DNA of 64,000 nucleotides from CAVUNY01 sp963843535. Its GTDB lineage: Bacteria > Chloroflexota > Anaerolineae > Anaerolineales > Anaerolineaceae. The stretch lies in contig CAWJKU010000001.1 in assembly GCA_963843535.1 (NCBI GenBank), positions 434,001-498,000 of the forward strand, given 5' to 3'. Shown piece by piece: positions 25,822-34,608 of this stretch. Numbering within the stretch: the stretch's first letter is position 1; the number at the start of each line of letters is the position of its first letter. The notes under the pieces are model-generated. The model was not told the DNA's origin, did no database searches, and saw only the letters and a program-made list of their open reading frames with translations. Position numbers and translations under genes: made by a program.

Positions 25822-25976
25822 GGAGCCGCGCGCTCAGCTCCCTGGGGGAGTGCTGCGTGACCCCCTACGGGGAGTGCTTCGCTACTCCCTGCGGGAGTCC
25901 TGCGGACCGGCTGAGCTACGGGACCCTCTACGGGGATGCTTCGCTATCCCCTGCGGAGGCGCTGCGCGCCAGAGCG
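25822..25976 (-). pseudogene. Split second copy of the tRNA 5' half, interrupted by palindromic inserts
   Basis: On the + strand the tRNA sequence GAGCCGCGCGCTC recurs at about 25823, then a block of small palindromes (CCCCTACGGGG, GAGTGCTTCGCTACTC, CTCCCTGCGGGAG). The tRNA text resumes as GGCTGAGCTACGGG, is broken again by a similar palindrome block, and ends with GCCAGAGCG, the tRNA's own downstream flank. It looks like a duplicated tRNA 5' half with flank into which small hairpin elements inserted twice. Confidence 0.55.
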
Positions 25977-26047
25977 ATGAAAAACTGCCAAAAAATTATA
26001 CCATGACTGTTTTACCTCTGCCAGACTGGGTCTCGTGCCGAACGTTA

Positions 26048-26086
26048 AAAAAATTCAGGGGCGGTTCTGCCGCCCCTGAATTTTTT
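26048..26086. terminator. Bidirectional terminator
   Basis: A 17-bp perfect stem (26048-26064 with 26070-26086) around TTCTG has six A at its 5' side and six T at its 3' side on both strands. It closes the beta-helix gene on the minus strand. Confidence 0.85.
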
Positions 26087-26091
26087 GGTGA

Positions 26092-29000
26092 TTACTGGCT
26101 TATCAGCGGCATGTAAACGAGGAACATGTTCATGTTGATTAATGCGCTGGTGGTGTTGTTTCCCGGAACAGGATCAGCCACTGCCGAGCCGACCGCAGCC
26201 TGATTGGTCAGGGCGTGCGCGGTTAAGGGCGCCGTCACCGTGATCGTGATCAGCGGGGCATCGCCCACCGCCAGGCTGGCTCGCGTGCAGGTGACCACAC
26301 CGCCTGATTGTCCGCAGGTCCAACCGGATCCTTCTGCGCTGACGAAGACGGTTCCTGCAGGCAGGGTGTCGGTTACCACCACAGCCTGCGCGGCTTGCGG
26401 ACCAGCATTGTTCACCCGGAGGGTGATCGCGAACGTTTCGCCTGCACTGACGGAAAGGGGCACTACCCCATGGATCACCGCCAGGTCCGCGGAAGGCGGC
26501 ACGATGGAGAAAGGCTCGCTGACAATCGCGTAAGGGCTGGAGAAAGCCATCAGGGAGTAATTGGTGCCGATCTTATCCAAAGAAAGACCGGTGAAGACCG
26601 CAGCCCCATTGACCGCATTGACGCTGGTCTGACCGGAAAGGACCGCACCGCCAGGATTATTTGCCAGCCAGATGGTGACCGTCTGATCGAAGGATACGAC
26701 CGGATTACCGGCATCATCCTGGGCTTCAACGACCGGCTGGGTGGGCAAAGGTAAATTTACAACGCCGTTGGAAGGCTGAACCTTGAACACCAGGCGGGTG
26801 ATGTGATTGGTGCATTTGGCGGTCGTGGGTTGGAAGCCGGTGACGGTGGGCTGGGTGTCAGTCCCCGCGCAAAGCCAAGGGGCATAATTTACGTTATTGG
26901 TGACAGAGTCGCCCGTTCCCTTGGGATTGGAGGCGTGGGTGGGGCCGTAGAAGCTGTCCCACCAGTTGCTGCGCGCGTCAACCGCCATCGCGGCGCTGTT
27001 ATCCACCCCCACCAGGTTTCCGGTGAGGCTGTTGTTCGTGACGGCGGCATGCACAAAGATTGAGGTTGTGCAGCCTGTGGCGCACTGGGTCACGGCAATC
27101 CCCGTTCCCCAATTCTGGATGATGTTGTTCGACGCGGTAAAGTCGATATCCATGGCTCCATACCCGCCATCCGCTTCGATTGCCACCCCGCCCGGGGTGA
27201 GATCGCCGACCAGCTCGTTGTTGGTTACGGTCACGACCTGGGTGGCAGTTACTGCATTGGGGGCCATAATACCAGCAGCCTGGACGAGCTGATCCGCATC
27301 CAGCGGCTGGGGTTGGCGGGCCGGCGGAGGCGCATCAACCACGATGCCCCACAGCAGGGTAGAGCCGGTGCCGGCCTGGGTCAGGTGGATCAGATTGCTG
27401 TCATGCGACCCTGAGCCTTCGATATGGTAGATACCGACCTGGGTATCGTTGATCACATTCGCACTGGTGCTGGCATCCGCGCCGTAGAGCAGAATGCCCG
27501 TGGCTACCCAGGTTGCGGGTGTATATGAAATATCGCTGACGGTGTTGCCGGTGATCGTGCTGGTTGCCCCGCTGCTGACCTGGATACCGTTCTGAGCGGT
27601 GGTCGCGGTTGGGCCGTAACCGGTAACGGTGTTGTTGGAAATGGTGGCGGTTGAGCCAACATTGCTGATCAGCAGCCCATTCTTCTGGAAGTGGTCGATC
27701 TTGTTGTGGTCGATCACCGCGCTGCCGCTGGTGCTCCAAGAGGAACGCCCGACGATGATGGCGACGCCGTTCTGGCAGCCGCTGAAGGGGTTGTCGCGGA
27801 TGTCGGTGATGCGGTTGTGATGGATGCTGGCATGCGCGCCGTCTCGCACCACAATGCCCGCCCCGATACTGCCGCAGCCGCTGGGTCCGGGCCCGGCGAC
27901 CGTGAAGCCGGTCAGCTCAACGTTGACCGACGCCCCGGTGATCTTCACGATGGTCGAATCCGGAGAGGTGGCGATGGGGAGTGTGGCCGGCGCTTTGATG
28001 ATGCTGGCATCGGTCCCTGCCCCCACTAACCGGATAGACTTGCCGACCGTCACCTGCTCTGTGTAGGTGCCCGCCTTGGCTAAAACGGTGTCGCTGGCTG
28101 CGGCATGGTCTACCTCTCCCTGGATCAGGGCCCCGATGCGGCGGACATTGTCGAATGTATACGATCCGCTGGTATAGGAATACGCGCGCAGCTCGCCAGG
28201 CAAGTTGGGTCCCACGATCACGGCTTTGGAGAAGGTATTGTTATTCCAATAAGCAGCCCAATCGAAAGATGCCTCAGAGTAAATGCCGCGCGCGCGGATG
28301 TACTGCTCTCCTCCGCTGAATGAGTTGCCGGTGATCACCGCGCCGCTAACCGGGTAAACGTACCAGCCCACGCTTGGGACATTTCCGCTGAAGGAGATGG
28401 CCGGCCAATACCCGGCGCTGTCGTGTTCGAAGGTGTTGTTGCGCACGATGCGCTCGTCGGTCGGGCCGCTAAAGCCGGCGCCGCTGGCAATATCCAGGCT
28501 GGCGTTGCTGGCAAAGTAGTTGCCCTCGATGGTATAGGCTTTAACATAGGATGTGCCGGTTAAGGGATCTGTATCACCTGAATCGTCAAACCGCCAATCG
28601 TTCAGGTAGACGGAGGCTCCGTCGGGCACAGCCAGATGGGTGGCGAGCAGGGTGAAGCGGTCCCCAAGAATCTCGAAAGTCTTGTTATCACCGGCAGCAT
28701 TCGGTAAAATGCGCAGGCCGGAAAAAGTTACATTGTTTGCTTCGACAAAGATGCCGCTGGTACCGAAGTTGTTGGTGGCGTTGGTGCTGACGCTGGCAGC
28801 CACATTGTGATAATCGGTGATCAAGCTGCCGCCCGCATCGACGCCGCGCACCGAAATCCCGGTCTTATTATTGGCCACGAATAAGCCGAACTGGTAAGGG
28901 CCGGTTGCGTTAAATAGGGTTCGTCCGGCAGCCGTCTCATTATACACGCCGGGATAAACCAGAACCGTGTCATTCGGGTTGGCCGCATCGATGGCAGCCT

Positions 29001-29924
29001 GGATCGACATGCCGTTCGCGACCAGCAGCTGGGTGGTGTTGACTGCCGAGCGAATGCTGAAATGCAGCGGGTCCGGAGAAGAGTTCACAAACGCAGCCGC
29101 ATCGCTGAACGACAGCTGGTACCAGGTGTAAGCAGGCAGGTTTGGATTCTTGAGGATATAGTCAAATCCCGCCAGCGTCAGGTTGGTGATCGGGAAAGGA
29201 TCTAAAGCAGGATTGGTATTGGCAATTTCAGCGTAGATCTTGTTGGATTCGGCCAGTGAATTGGTGCCCAGAAGAGCAATGGTGTCACAGCCGCCCGGCG
29301 CGTAGTTCCCCATGGTGTAAATCGCGATTCCCCCCAGGAATTACCGGACGTGGTGATGTTGGTCAGGGAAATGTGATTCGAGTCTGTAATCGCCACGCCC
29401 ACCCCATACAGGCTGCCGAGGCTGGTGATGTCTGAAAATACGGCTCCATTGACGCCGTTCAAATCGATATTACTGCGCCCAGAGCCTATAACGGTCACGT
29501 TGGAAACCGTCAGGTTTTGGACCAGGTAGGCTTTTAGGCCGTAATAACTTCTAGCAACGTTCCGCCCCAACAGGGTGAAATTGTGCAACGTGACATTGTT
29601 GGCTGTGACAAAAATGCTCCAATCGTCAAAGGTATGGGCATCGATCAACACATCGCTCATGGCAGCGCCGGTACCCTCGATGGTAACGCTTTTATCTACA
29701 TCCAGCGTTTCCAGGTAAGCACCGGGGTGAACCTGGATGATGTCGCCATTTGCTGCGGCTGTGAGGGCTGCCTGGATCGTTGTGAAACACCCTCCCGCGC
29801 CGCCCGGATCAACACATAAAATGGCAGCCGGATCTGCGAGTGCTGGAGCAGCGGATGCCAGTGCAAGCAAGATGGCCAAAAGCAAAACGAGCCTGGCCGT
29901 TGGGAATAAATTGGTCTTGTGCAT
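26092..29924 (-). CDS. Large secreted parallel beta-helix protein with DUF11-type C-terminal domain, frameshifted
   Basis: Two frames (29924-29202 and 29313-26092) join near 29332-29337, a run of six C, into about 1,275 residues. A signal peptide (LVLLLAILLALASAAPALA) comes first. Then come long stretches of right-handed beta-helix repeats (SNVTVIGSG, ITGNSFSGG, ATISNNTVTGYG, STITGNTVSD), a beta-sandwich region, and a DUF11-like domain near the end (ADLAVIHGVVPLSVSAGETFAITLRV). The last residues are VYMPLISQ, a tail type seen in Chloroflexota secreted proteins. It is likely a cell-surface adhesin or polysaccharide-binding protein. Enzymatic activity is not evident. Confidence 0.78.
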
Positions 29925-30223
29925 TTAAGTTCCTTTGTCGTTCATAAAAAATTGCCGGGACTGCAGCGAGGATTTGAGCCCCAGCTTCAATCACGAAAGT
30001 AATCTAATAATTGAGAGATCGACGTCAGGTGCAGCATTAATACACCTCGATGATTAATGATTCATCCAGTTCTTGGAAAGCTTTTTTTATGTTTTGTTAG
30101 TTCCTTGTTCACCCCCGATGAATGGGTTTATTTTTGATTTATTTCCCCTCAATATTTGTTTCCACTAAAAATATTATATGCCCGACTTCTGAAAAAAAAC
30201 GGTTAAGAAGCCTTACAGCCAGC

Positions 30224-31312
30224 TTACAACCTTACTTTATATCCCCGCCCGGGCACAGTTTGAATCCCCCCGGCTGTCCCCGTTTGCAGCTTTACTTTTT
30301 GGCGCAGCCGGCGCACGAGCTGGGCCAGGGCATCGTCGCGGATGCTGTCGATAAAAACCTTATCTTCAGGCCACACGGCCCGGATCAGGTCATCTTTTTC
30401 GCATACCGCGCCGGCGTGGGCCTGCAGCGCCTCCCACAGGCGCAGCTCTTTGGCCGTCAGGTGGGAGGTATCGAAGGTGGAGACGGCTGCGGTGCCGGGT
30501 GGTGGAGAATTCCGGGCGAGGAGCGGAATGGCGTCCAGCCGGCTGAGGGTGAGCTCCTCAGGGGAAGGCCCGGCGGACCAGAATTCATCCAGCCGGCGGC
30601 GCAGGCTGGGATGGGCCTGCAAAGCGTCCGGGTCAAGCGGGCAGCCCGCGGCATGCGCCTCGCAGGCCGCGCGCAGAAAGGCCGGATAACCGCCGCTGAA
30701 CTCGACCAGGAGCGCGATGGCGGCTTCATCCCAGGCCAGGCCGGAACGAGCCGCATAACTGGCTGCGCTCCATTTTGCATCTGCGACCGCCAGCGGTCCC
30801 AGCCATAGGGTATGGGCGAAGAACAGCTCCGCCAGCTCGCTGTGAGGGTCGACCGGCTGGCGGGCGGCGATGATATACGTCAGGGTATACTTGTGATCGT
30901 CGCGCAGCGCCCTGAGGCGGCTAAACACCAGGGGGTGAAGCTGCTCGGGAAGCGCATCAAAACGGTCGAAAAGCAGGCAAAAACGGCTTTCGGGGGTATT
31001 TAATTGGCTCGCCAGGGAACTTTCCAGGGTATCAAATTCGTCTAGAGATTGAGATATGGGCGCGCTGCTCAGGCTGCGCCGGATCAGGCGCCAGAAGGCG
31101 TCGGCATCCGGCGGCGACAGCCGATTGCAATCCACCAAGGCCAGGGGCACGCCCAGGCCGGGACGGTTGGCCAGAAAACCCAGCAGGTTGCTCTTGCCAG
31201 CCCCACTCAGCCCGATGACTGCGGCGCATTCCCCATGCTGCACAGCGGCAGCCAATGCGCTGACTTCATTTGAACGATAACCGGGAGGATAGGAAGCCCA
31301 GGAGGTAGACAT
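30224..31312 (-). CDS. P-loop NTPase with C-terminal OmpR-type winged helix (STAND-like regulator)
   Basis: The 362-residue protein has Walker A GLSGAGKS (34-41), Walker B LLFDRFDA (Asp116), a helical region with an EFSGGYPAFLRAA segment as in AAA/STAND NTPases, and a DNA-binding winged helix at about 276-362 (LTAKELRLWEALQAHAG...DALAQLVRRLRQKV...GRGYKVRL). The ATG at 31312 is preferred over 31339 because the latter overlaps the TATAAT box; AAAGGG lies just ahead. The gene is divergent from the small membrane protein and lipoprotein-kinase genes, across a shared promoter region, which suggests it controls them. Confidence 0.8.
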   Translation of the reverse strand: MSTSWASYPPGYRSNEVSALAAAVQHGECAAVIGLSGAGKSNLLGFLANRPGLGVPLALVDCNRLSPPDADAFWRLIRRSLSSAPISQSLDEFDTLESSLASQLNTPESRFCLLFDRFDALPEQLHPLVFSRLRALRDDHKYTLTYIIAARQPVDPHSELAELFFAHTLWLGPLAVADAKWSAASYAARSGLAWDEAAIALLVEFSGGYPAFLRAACEAHAAGCPLDPDALQAHPSLRRRLDEFWSAGPSPEELTLSRLDAIPLLARNSPPPGTAAVSTFDTSHLTAKELRLWEALQAHAGAVCEKDDLIRAVWPEDKVFIDSIRDDALAQLVRRLRQKVKLQTGTAGGIQTVPGRGYKVRL

Positions 31313-31330
31313 AACACCCTTTATTAAGCT

Positions 31331-31338
31331 ATTATACA
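31331..31338. promoter_or_regulatory. Overlapping divergent -10 boxes
   Basis: On the minus strand TATAAT occupies 31336-31331, placing a start of transcription near 31324 for the regulator. On the plus strand TATACA (31333-31338) could serve the small membrane protein. The two boxes overlap, so one promoter would exclude the other. Confidence 0.5.
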
Positions 31339-31354
31339 TTAGGGAGTTGTGAGG

Positions 31355-31534
31355 ATGGCAGGAGTATCCGGTTTCTTGCGCGCCCGTTGGAAGCTGGCCG
31401 CCGTGTTGGGGCTGATCCTGATGCTGGTATCGCTGGCGCTGCTGGCATATACCCTCTCACCGGCTGGAGAAGCGGTGCGGGTGCAGGTCACCTTAGCGCC
31501 GACGCTGTTTGTGCCGCCTGGGGGTGTGCCGTGA
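31355..31534 (+). CDS. Small single-span membrane protein
   Basis: A 59-residue protein with a basic N terminus (FLRARWK), one strong transmembrane helix (about 13-34, LAAVLGLILMLVSLALLAYTL) and an extracytoplasmic tail. AGGGAG lies eight bases before ATG 31355. Its stop overlaps the GTG start of the lipoprotein-kinase gene (GTGA), which implies translational coupling. I recognise no family. Confidence 0.6.
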   Translation: MAGVSGFLRARWKLAAVLGLILMLVSLALLAYTLSPAGEAVRVQVTLAPTLFVPPGGVP

Positions 31535-33646
31535 GAAGGCGGGCTGCCTGGCTGTTCTTGCTTGTTTTTTTGCTGATTGCGCTGGCAAGCTGCTCTCCAG
31601 CTGCGACCAGCACCTCCGCCCCTGCAGCTGCCACCCTGACACCCGTCCCAACCAAAGCTCCAGCCGTCAAAACGGCTTTGCCTGCCACTGCGGCCCCGGC
31701 GGCAACTCAAGTCGCGGCGCCCACGAAAGCGCCTGAGGCGACGAAAGCGGCGGTCACCCCGGCCCCCACCTCATCATCGGCTAACGCCACCCAACCCCCA
31801 CTGCCAACGCCCTCCGCGCCGGTTTCCCCTTCACAGCAGCCCACTCCCGGCGAAGAAAGACGGGTGATTGAGCTGGAGTGGCCTTCTGCACTTCGTCTGG
31901 GTGAATCGGACCTGGTCCGGCTGTCCCTGGTGCCCTATCGGGGCGGATACGTGGTCACCGCGGAATTTCCGGAACATATTGTGGAAGGCCAACCCCTGGC
32001 AGTGACCCATCTGGCCGGCTACACCCTTTCAGGCGTGGCGCGGCTGGATGGGGTCGGTTTTGATATTTCACCCGGCAGCGAAATTGCCCATCCCCTGCCG
32101 GCGGACGAGACCGTCACCTGGCGCTGGACGCTCAGCCCCAAATCTTCAGGCCAGCAGCGCCTTTCGATTTCCCTGGCGCTGCATTGGACACCTGACCCGG
32201 ACAACCCTGCCCCGGCGAAGCAGCAAGAAGCATTCTCGCGCGGGCTGACCATCCAGGTCAGCTCGGTATTTGGCTTGAGCCGCGCCCAGGCGATGACCAC
32301 CGGTTTTTTGGGCCTGGTATTTGGCGCCGGGTTAGGGGCAGGGGCATTGGCGCTGCGCCCGCGGTCTGCCCGGTCGCTGCTGCGCACGCCGCAGCCCAAC
32401 ACCAGCCTGGTGCTTGAGCCGCGCCCCGGGATTGGACTGGCGGGGGAAGAAACCGGGCTGCTGCAGGCGCTTGTTCGACCGCTACGCGCGCCTGGCGCTG
32501 GAAGGCGAATTCCTATCCGGATACTCAGGGGCGCGCACCTTCCTGGCCCTGCCGGTCCATCCGGACGGCCGGGCGGATGCGTACACGATTGTGAAAATTG
32601 GCAGCCGTTCTTCGATCCAGCGCGAGGCCGAGGCGTACGATCGCTACGTTAAGGACCGCCTGCCGCCGGTGACCGCGCGCATCCAGCATGCCCCGGTCAC
32701 CCTGCCGGGCAGCAGCCGGGCGGCTGTGCGCTATACTTTCATCGCCGAGCCGGGGCGCCTGCCCACCAGCCTGCGCCTGGCCCTGCTGGCAGGCCAGGAT
32801 CCCGGGCTGCTGTGGCGCCTGTTCGAGACCTTCGGCCCGAACTGGTGGATGCAGCGGCGCGCTTATTCATTCCGCTGGGCCTGTGAATACGATCACCTGC
32901 TGCCGCCGCATTTTGTACTCGAACCCATCGCCGCGGATCCGCCCCTGGGAGCTCGTTTGCTGGATGAGCAAACCCTGCCTGAGAAGTTGTCGCTTGCCCC
33001 AGGCGACCTGGTGACGGTTAAGGCCTTCCAGCGCAGTGAGAAGCGAGCCGACGGCGCGACCTATACCCTGTTTGGCCGGACGCATCCTGGGCGGGCGCCG
33101 CTGCGCCTGCGCTGGCTGGCGAGCCGTTTGCCCAATCACACTTCAGCCCGGGTGGTGGCCACACGGGCTTCCATGCTGCAGGCATGGACCGCCGGGATTG
33201 ACCGGCGTGGACTGCCCGACCCGCTGCCCGGCCTGGATGCGCTGCTGGGACAGACCATCCAGGGCACCCAATCCATCATCCACGGCGACCTCAACCTCGA
33301 AAATGTGCTGGTAGGGCCGGGTGGTTTCACCTGGTTGATCGATTTTTCGGAAACGCGCGAAGGCCACCCGTTGATGGATTTTGCCCACCTGGCAGCCGAG
33401 ATCGTCGGCCAGATTTATGCCCCTTCCCTGTCCGCGGGCGATTACCTGGCGCGGCTAACCTCCCAGGAACTGCCCCTGCTGTTTGCGCTGGAAGGAATCG
33501 CCGGGCGGTGCCTGTTCAACCCGGCCGACGCGAGTGAATACCACCAGGCGCTGTGCCTGGCCTGCCTGGGGGCGCTCAAATACCCTAACCTGGATGCGCA
33601 TGCCAAGGAGCTGCTCTACCTGACGGCAGCCTGGACCCTGATTTAA
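31531..33646 (+). CDS. Lipoprotein with membrane helix and cytoplasmic kinase/APH-like domain, frameshifted
   Basis: From GTG 31531 the protein has a lipoprotein signal (LASC, Cys21), a Thr/Pro/Ala linker to about residue 105, a beta-rich domain (110-245) and a second membrane helix (about 252-272). Near 32463 the frame shifts, and LLQAL joins to FDRYARLALEGEFLSGYSG. The C-terminal part (32466-33646) is an APH/protein-kinase fold: AYTIVKIG (N-lobe Lys), a REAEAYDRY helix, catalytic IIHGDLNLENVL and metal-binding LIDFSE. Kinase-like domains of this type occur in Chloroflexota conflict or signalling systems. Intact, the chain would have about 705 residues spanning the membrane. Signalling to the divergent regulator is inference. 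Confidence 0.68.
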
Positions 33647-33666
33647 CGCGGTTGTCCCCAAAACCA

Positions 33667-33697
33667 CCCAGGGGTGGGCGAAAAGCCTACCCATCTG
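33667..33697 (+). other. Intergenic hairpin ahead of the RecA-like gene
   Basis: CCAG-GGGTGGGC (33667-33678) pairs with GCCTACCC and CTGG (33684-33697) around a GAAAA loop, with a small bulge and one wobble pair. No T run follows. It may separate the kinase gene from the polymerase cassette. Confidence 0.35.
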
Positions 33698-33738
33698 GGG
33701 CTTGAATCTGCTTCCCGGTGGGCGGTTAAGCTGGAAGC

Positions 33739-34320
33739 ATGGATGCGCTTACCTTTCCCTTACCGAACCAATTGTTTGTGGTGATCGCCCCGCATGCTGC
33801 TCACGGCCGCATGCTGGATCTGGCGGCCCAGCTGGCGCTGCGCGGCGCGGTGCGGATTCTGGATGCCGGCAACCAGAGCAACGTGTACCCGATTGCCCAG
33901 CGCCTGCGCCGCTCGACCGCCGACGTAAACGCCGCTTTGCGGCGAATTCAAGTGCAGCGGGCTTTCACCTGCTACCAGGTCGCGGCGCTGCTGACGGAGG
34001 CCCAGCCGGCGCCTACGGCGACCCTGGTGCTGGATTTTCTGTCGACCTTTTATGACCAGGACGTGAAACTGCCGGAGGCGACTCAGCTGCTGCGCGGCTG
34101 CCTGCGGCACCTGCAGCGCCTGGCCGCACATGCCCCGGTGCTGGTCTCGGCCCGACCGCCGGTGGCGGCCTGCGCCGAGCGCGCGCCCCTGCTGGATATG
34201 CTGCGCAAGATCGCCGCGCAGTGTTGGGAAGCGCAGCCAGAACAAAGTTCGCCGCCCCAACCGCCTTCTCTACCGCAAATTGGCGGTGGAGGGCCGGGCG
34301 AATCCCAGGGCGAGGGGTAG
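33739..34320 (+). CDS. RecA/RadA-like protein with degenerate Walker A
   Basis: This 193-residue protein shows the strand-helix pattern of a RecA core: QLFVVIAPHAAHGRMLDLAAQLAL at 11-34 stands where Walker A should be but lacks the Lys and Gly. VRILDAGN follows, and ATLVLDFLSTFYD at 93-106 resembles Walker B. A strand near 133-139 (PVLVSARPP) completes the sheet. The tail is Pro/Gly rich. It is too short for the RecA C-terminal domain. The stop is one base before the next start, and a DNA polymerase follows, so a Rad55/Csm2-like accessory or ImuA-like role is possible. It probably cannot hydrolyse ATP. Confidence 0.55.
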   Translation: MDALTFPLPNQLFVVIAPHAAHGRMLDLAAQLALRGAVRILDAGNQSNVYPIAQRLRRSTADVNAALRRIQVQRAFTCYQVAALLTEAQPAPTATLVLDFLSTFYDQDVKLPEATQLLRGCLRHLQRLAAHAPVLVSARPPVAACAERAPLLDMLRKIAAQCWEAQPEQSSPPQPPSLPQIGGGGPGESQGEG

Positions 34321-34321
34321 G

Positions 34322-34585
34322 ATGGGACGCACTTTACCCTCCGCGACGATGGCCTTTTACGAGGAGGCTGAATCGTTTGCGCGCTTCCGGCGGGCGCTGC
34401 GCCGCAGCGACCAGGTGGCGCTGGACGATCTGTTCGCGGCTGCTCAGCAGCACCTGGCGGCTGCCGCTTACGCGGCGCACGCCCTGCCGATGGAGGTTTT
34501 TTTGTTGTCGATGCTGCTGGAAGAGCACAAGGAGGTGCTGCGCCTGCGAGTGCTGGTTGAACGCGCGCTCGATGAGCCGCACTGA
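34322..34585 (+). CDS. Small helical protein between RecA-like and PolB genes
   Basis: An 87-residue, mainly alpha-helical protein (EEAESFARFRRALRRSDQVALDDLFAAAQQHL, then two more helices). It starts at ATG 34322 with AGGGG close upstream, one base after the RecA-like stop, and ends shortly before the polymerase. I recognise no family. Its conserved-looking helices and tight position suggest a subunit or adaptor of the polymerase module. Confidence 0.6.
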   Translation: MGRTLPSATMAFYEEAESFARFRRALRRSDQVALDDLFAAAQQHLAAAAYAAHALPMEVFLLSMLLEEHKEVLRLRVLVERALDEPH

Positions 34586-34608
34586 GATTTCCCGCGATCG
34601 TGAATTTT

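Noticed and set aside
25584..26006. A 140-codon reading frame across the tRNA and its repeats
   Set aside because: It is an in-frame reading of antisense tRNA sequence, a well-known annotation artefact, and has no start signals.
26092..26460. DUF11/surface protein region as a phage tail fibre
   Set aside because: Signal peptide, beta-helix repeats and absence of any phage genes favour a cell-surface protein.
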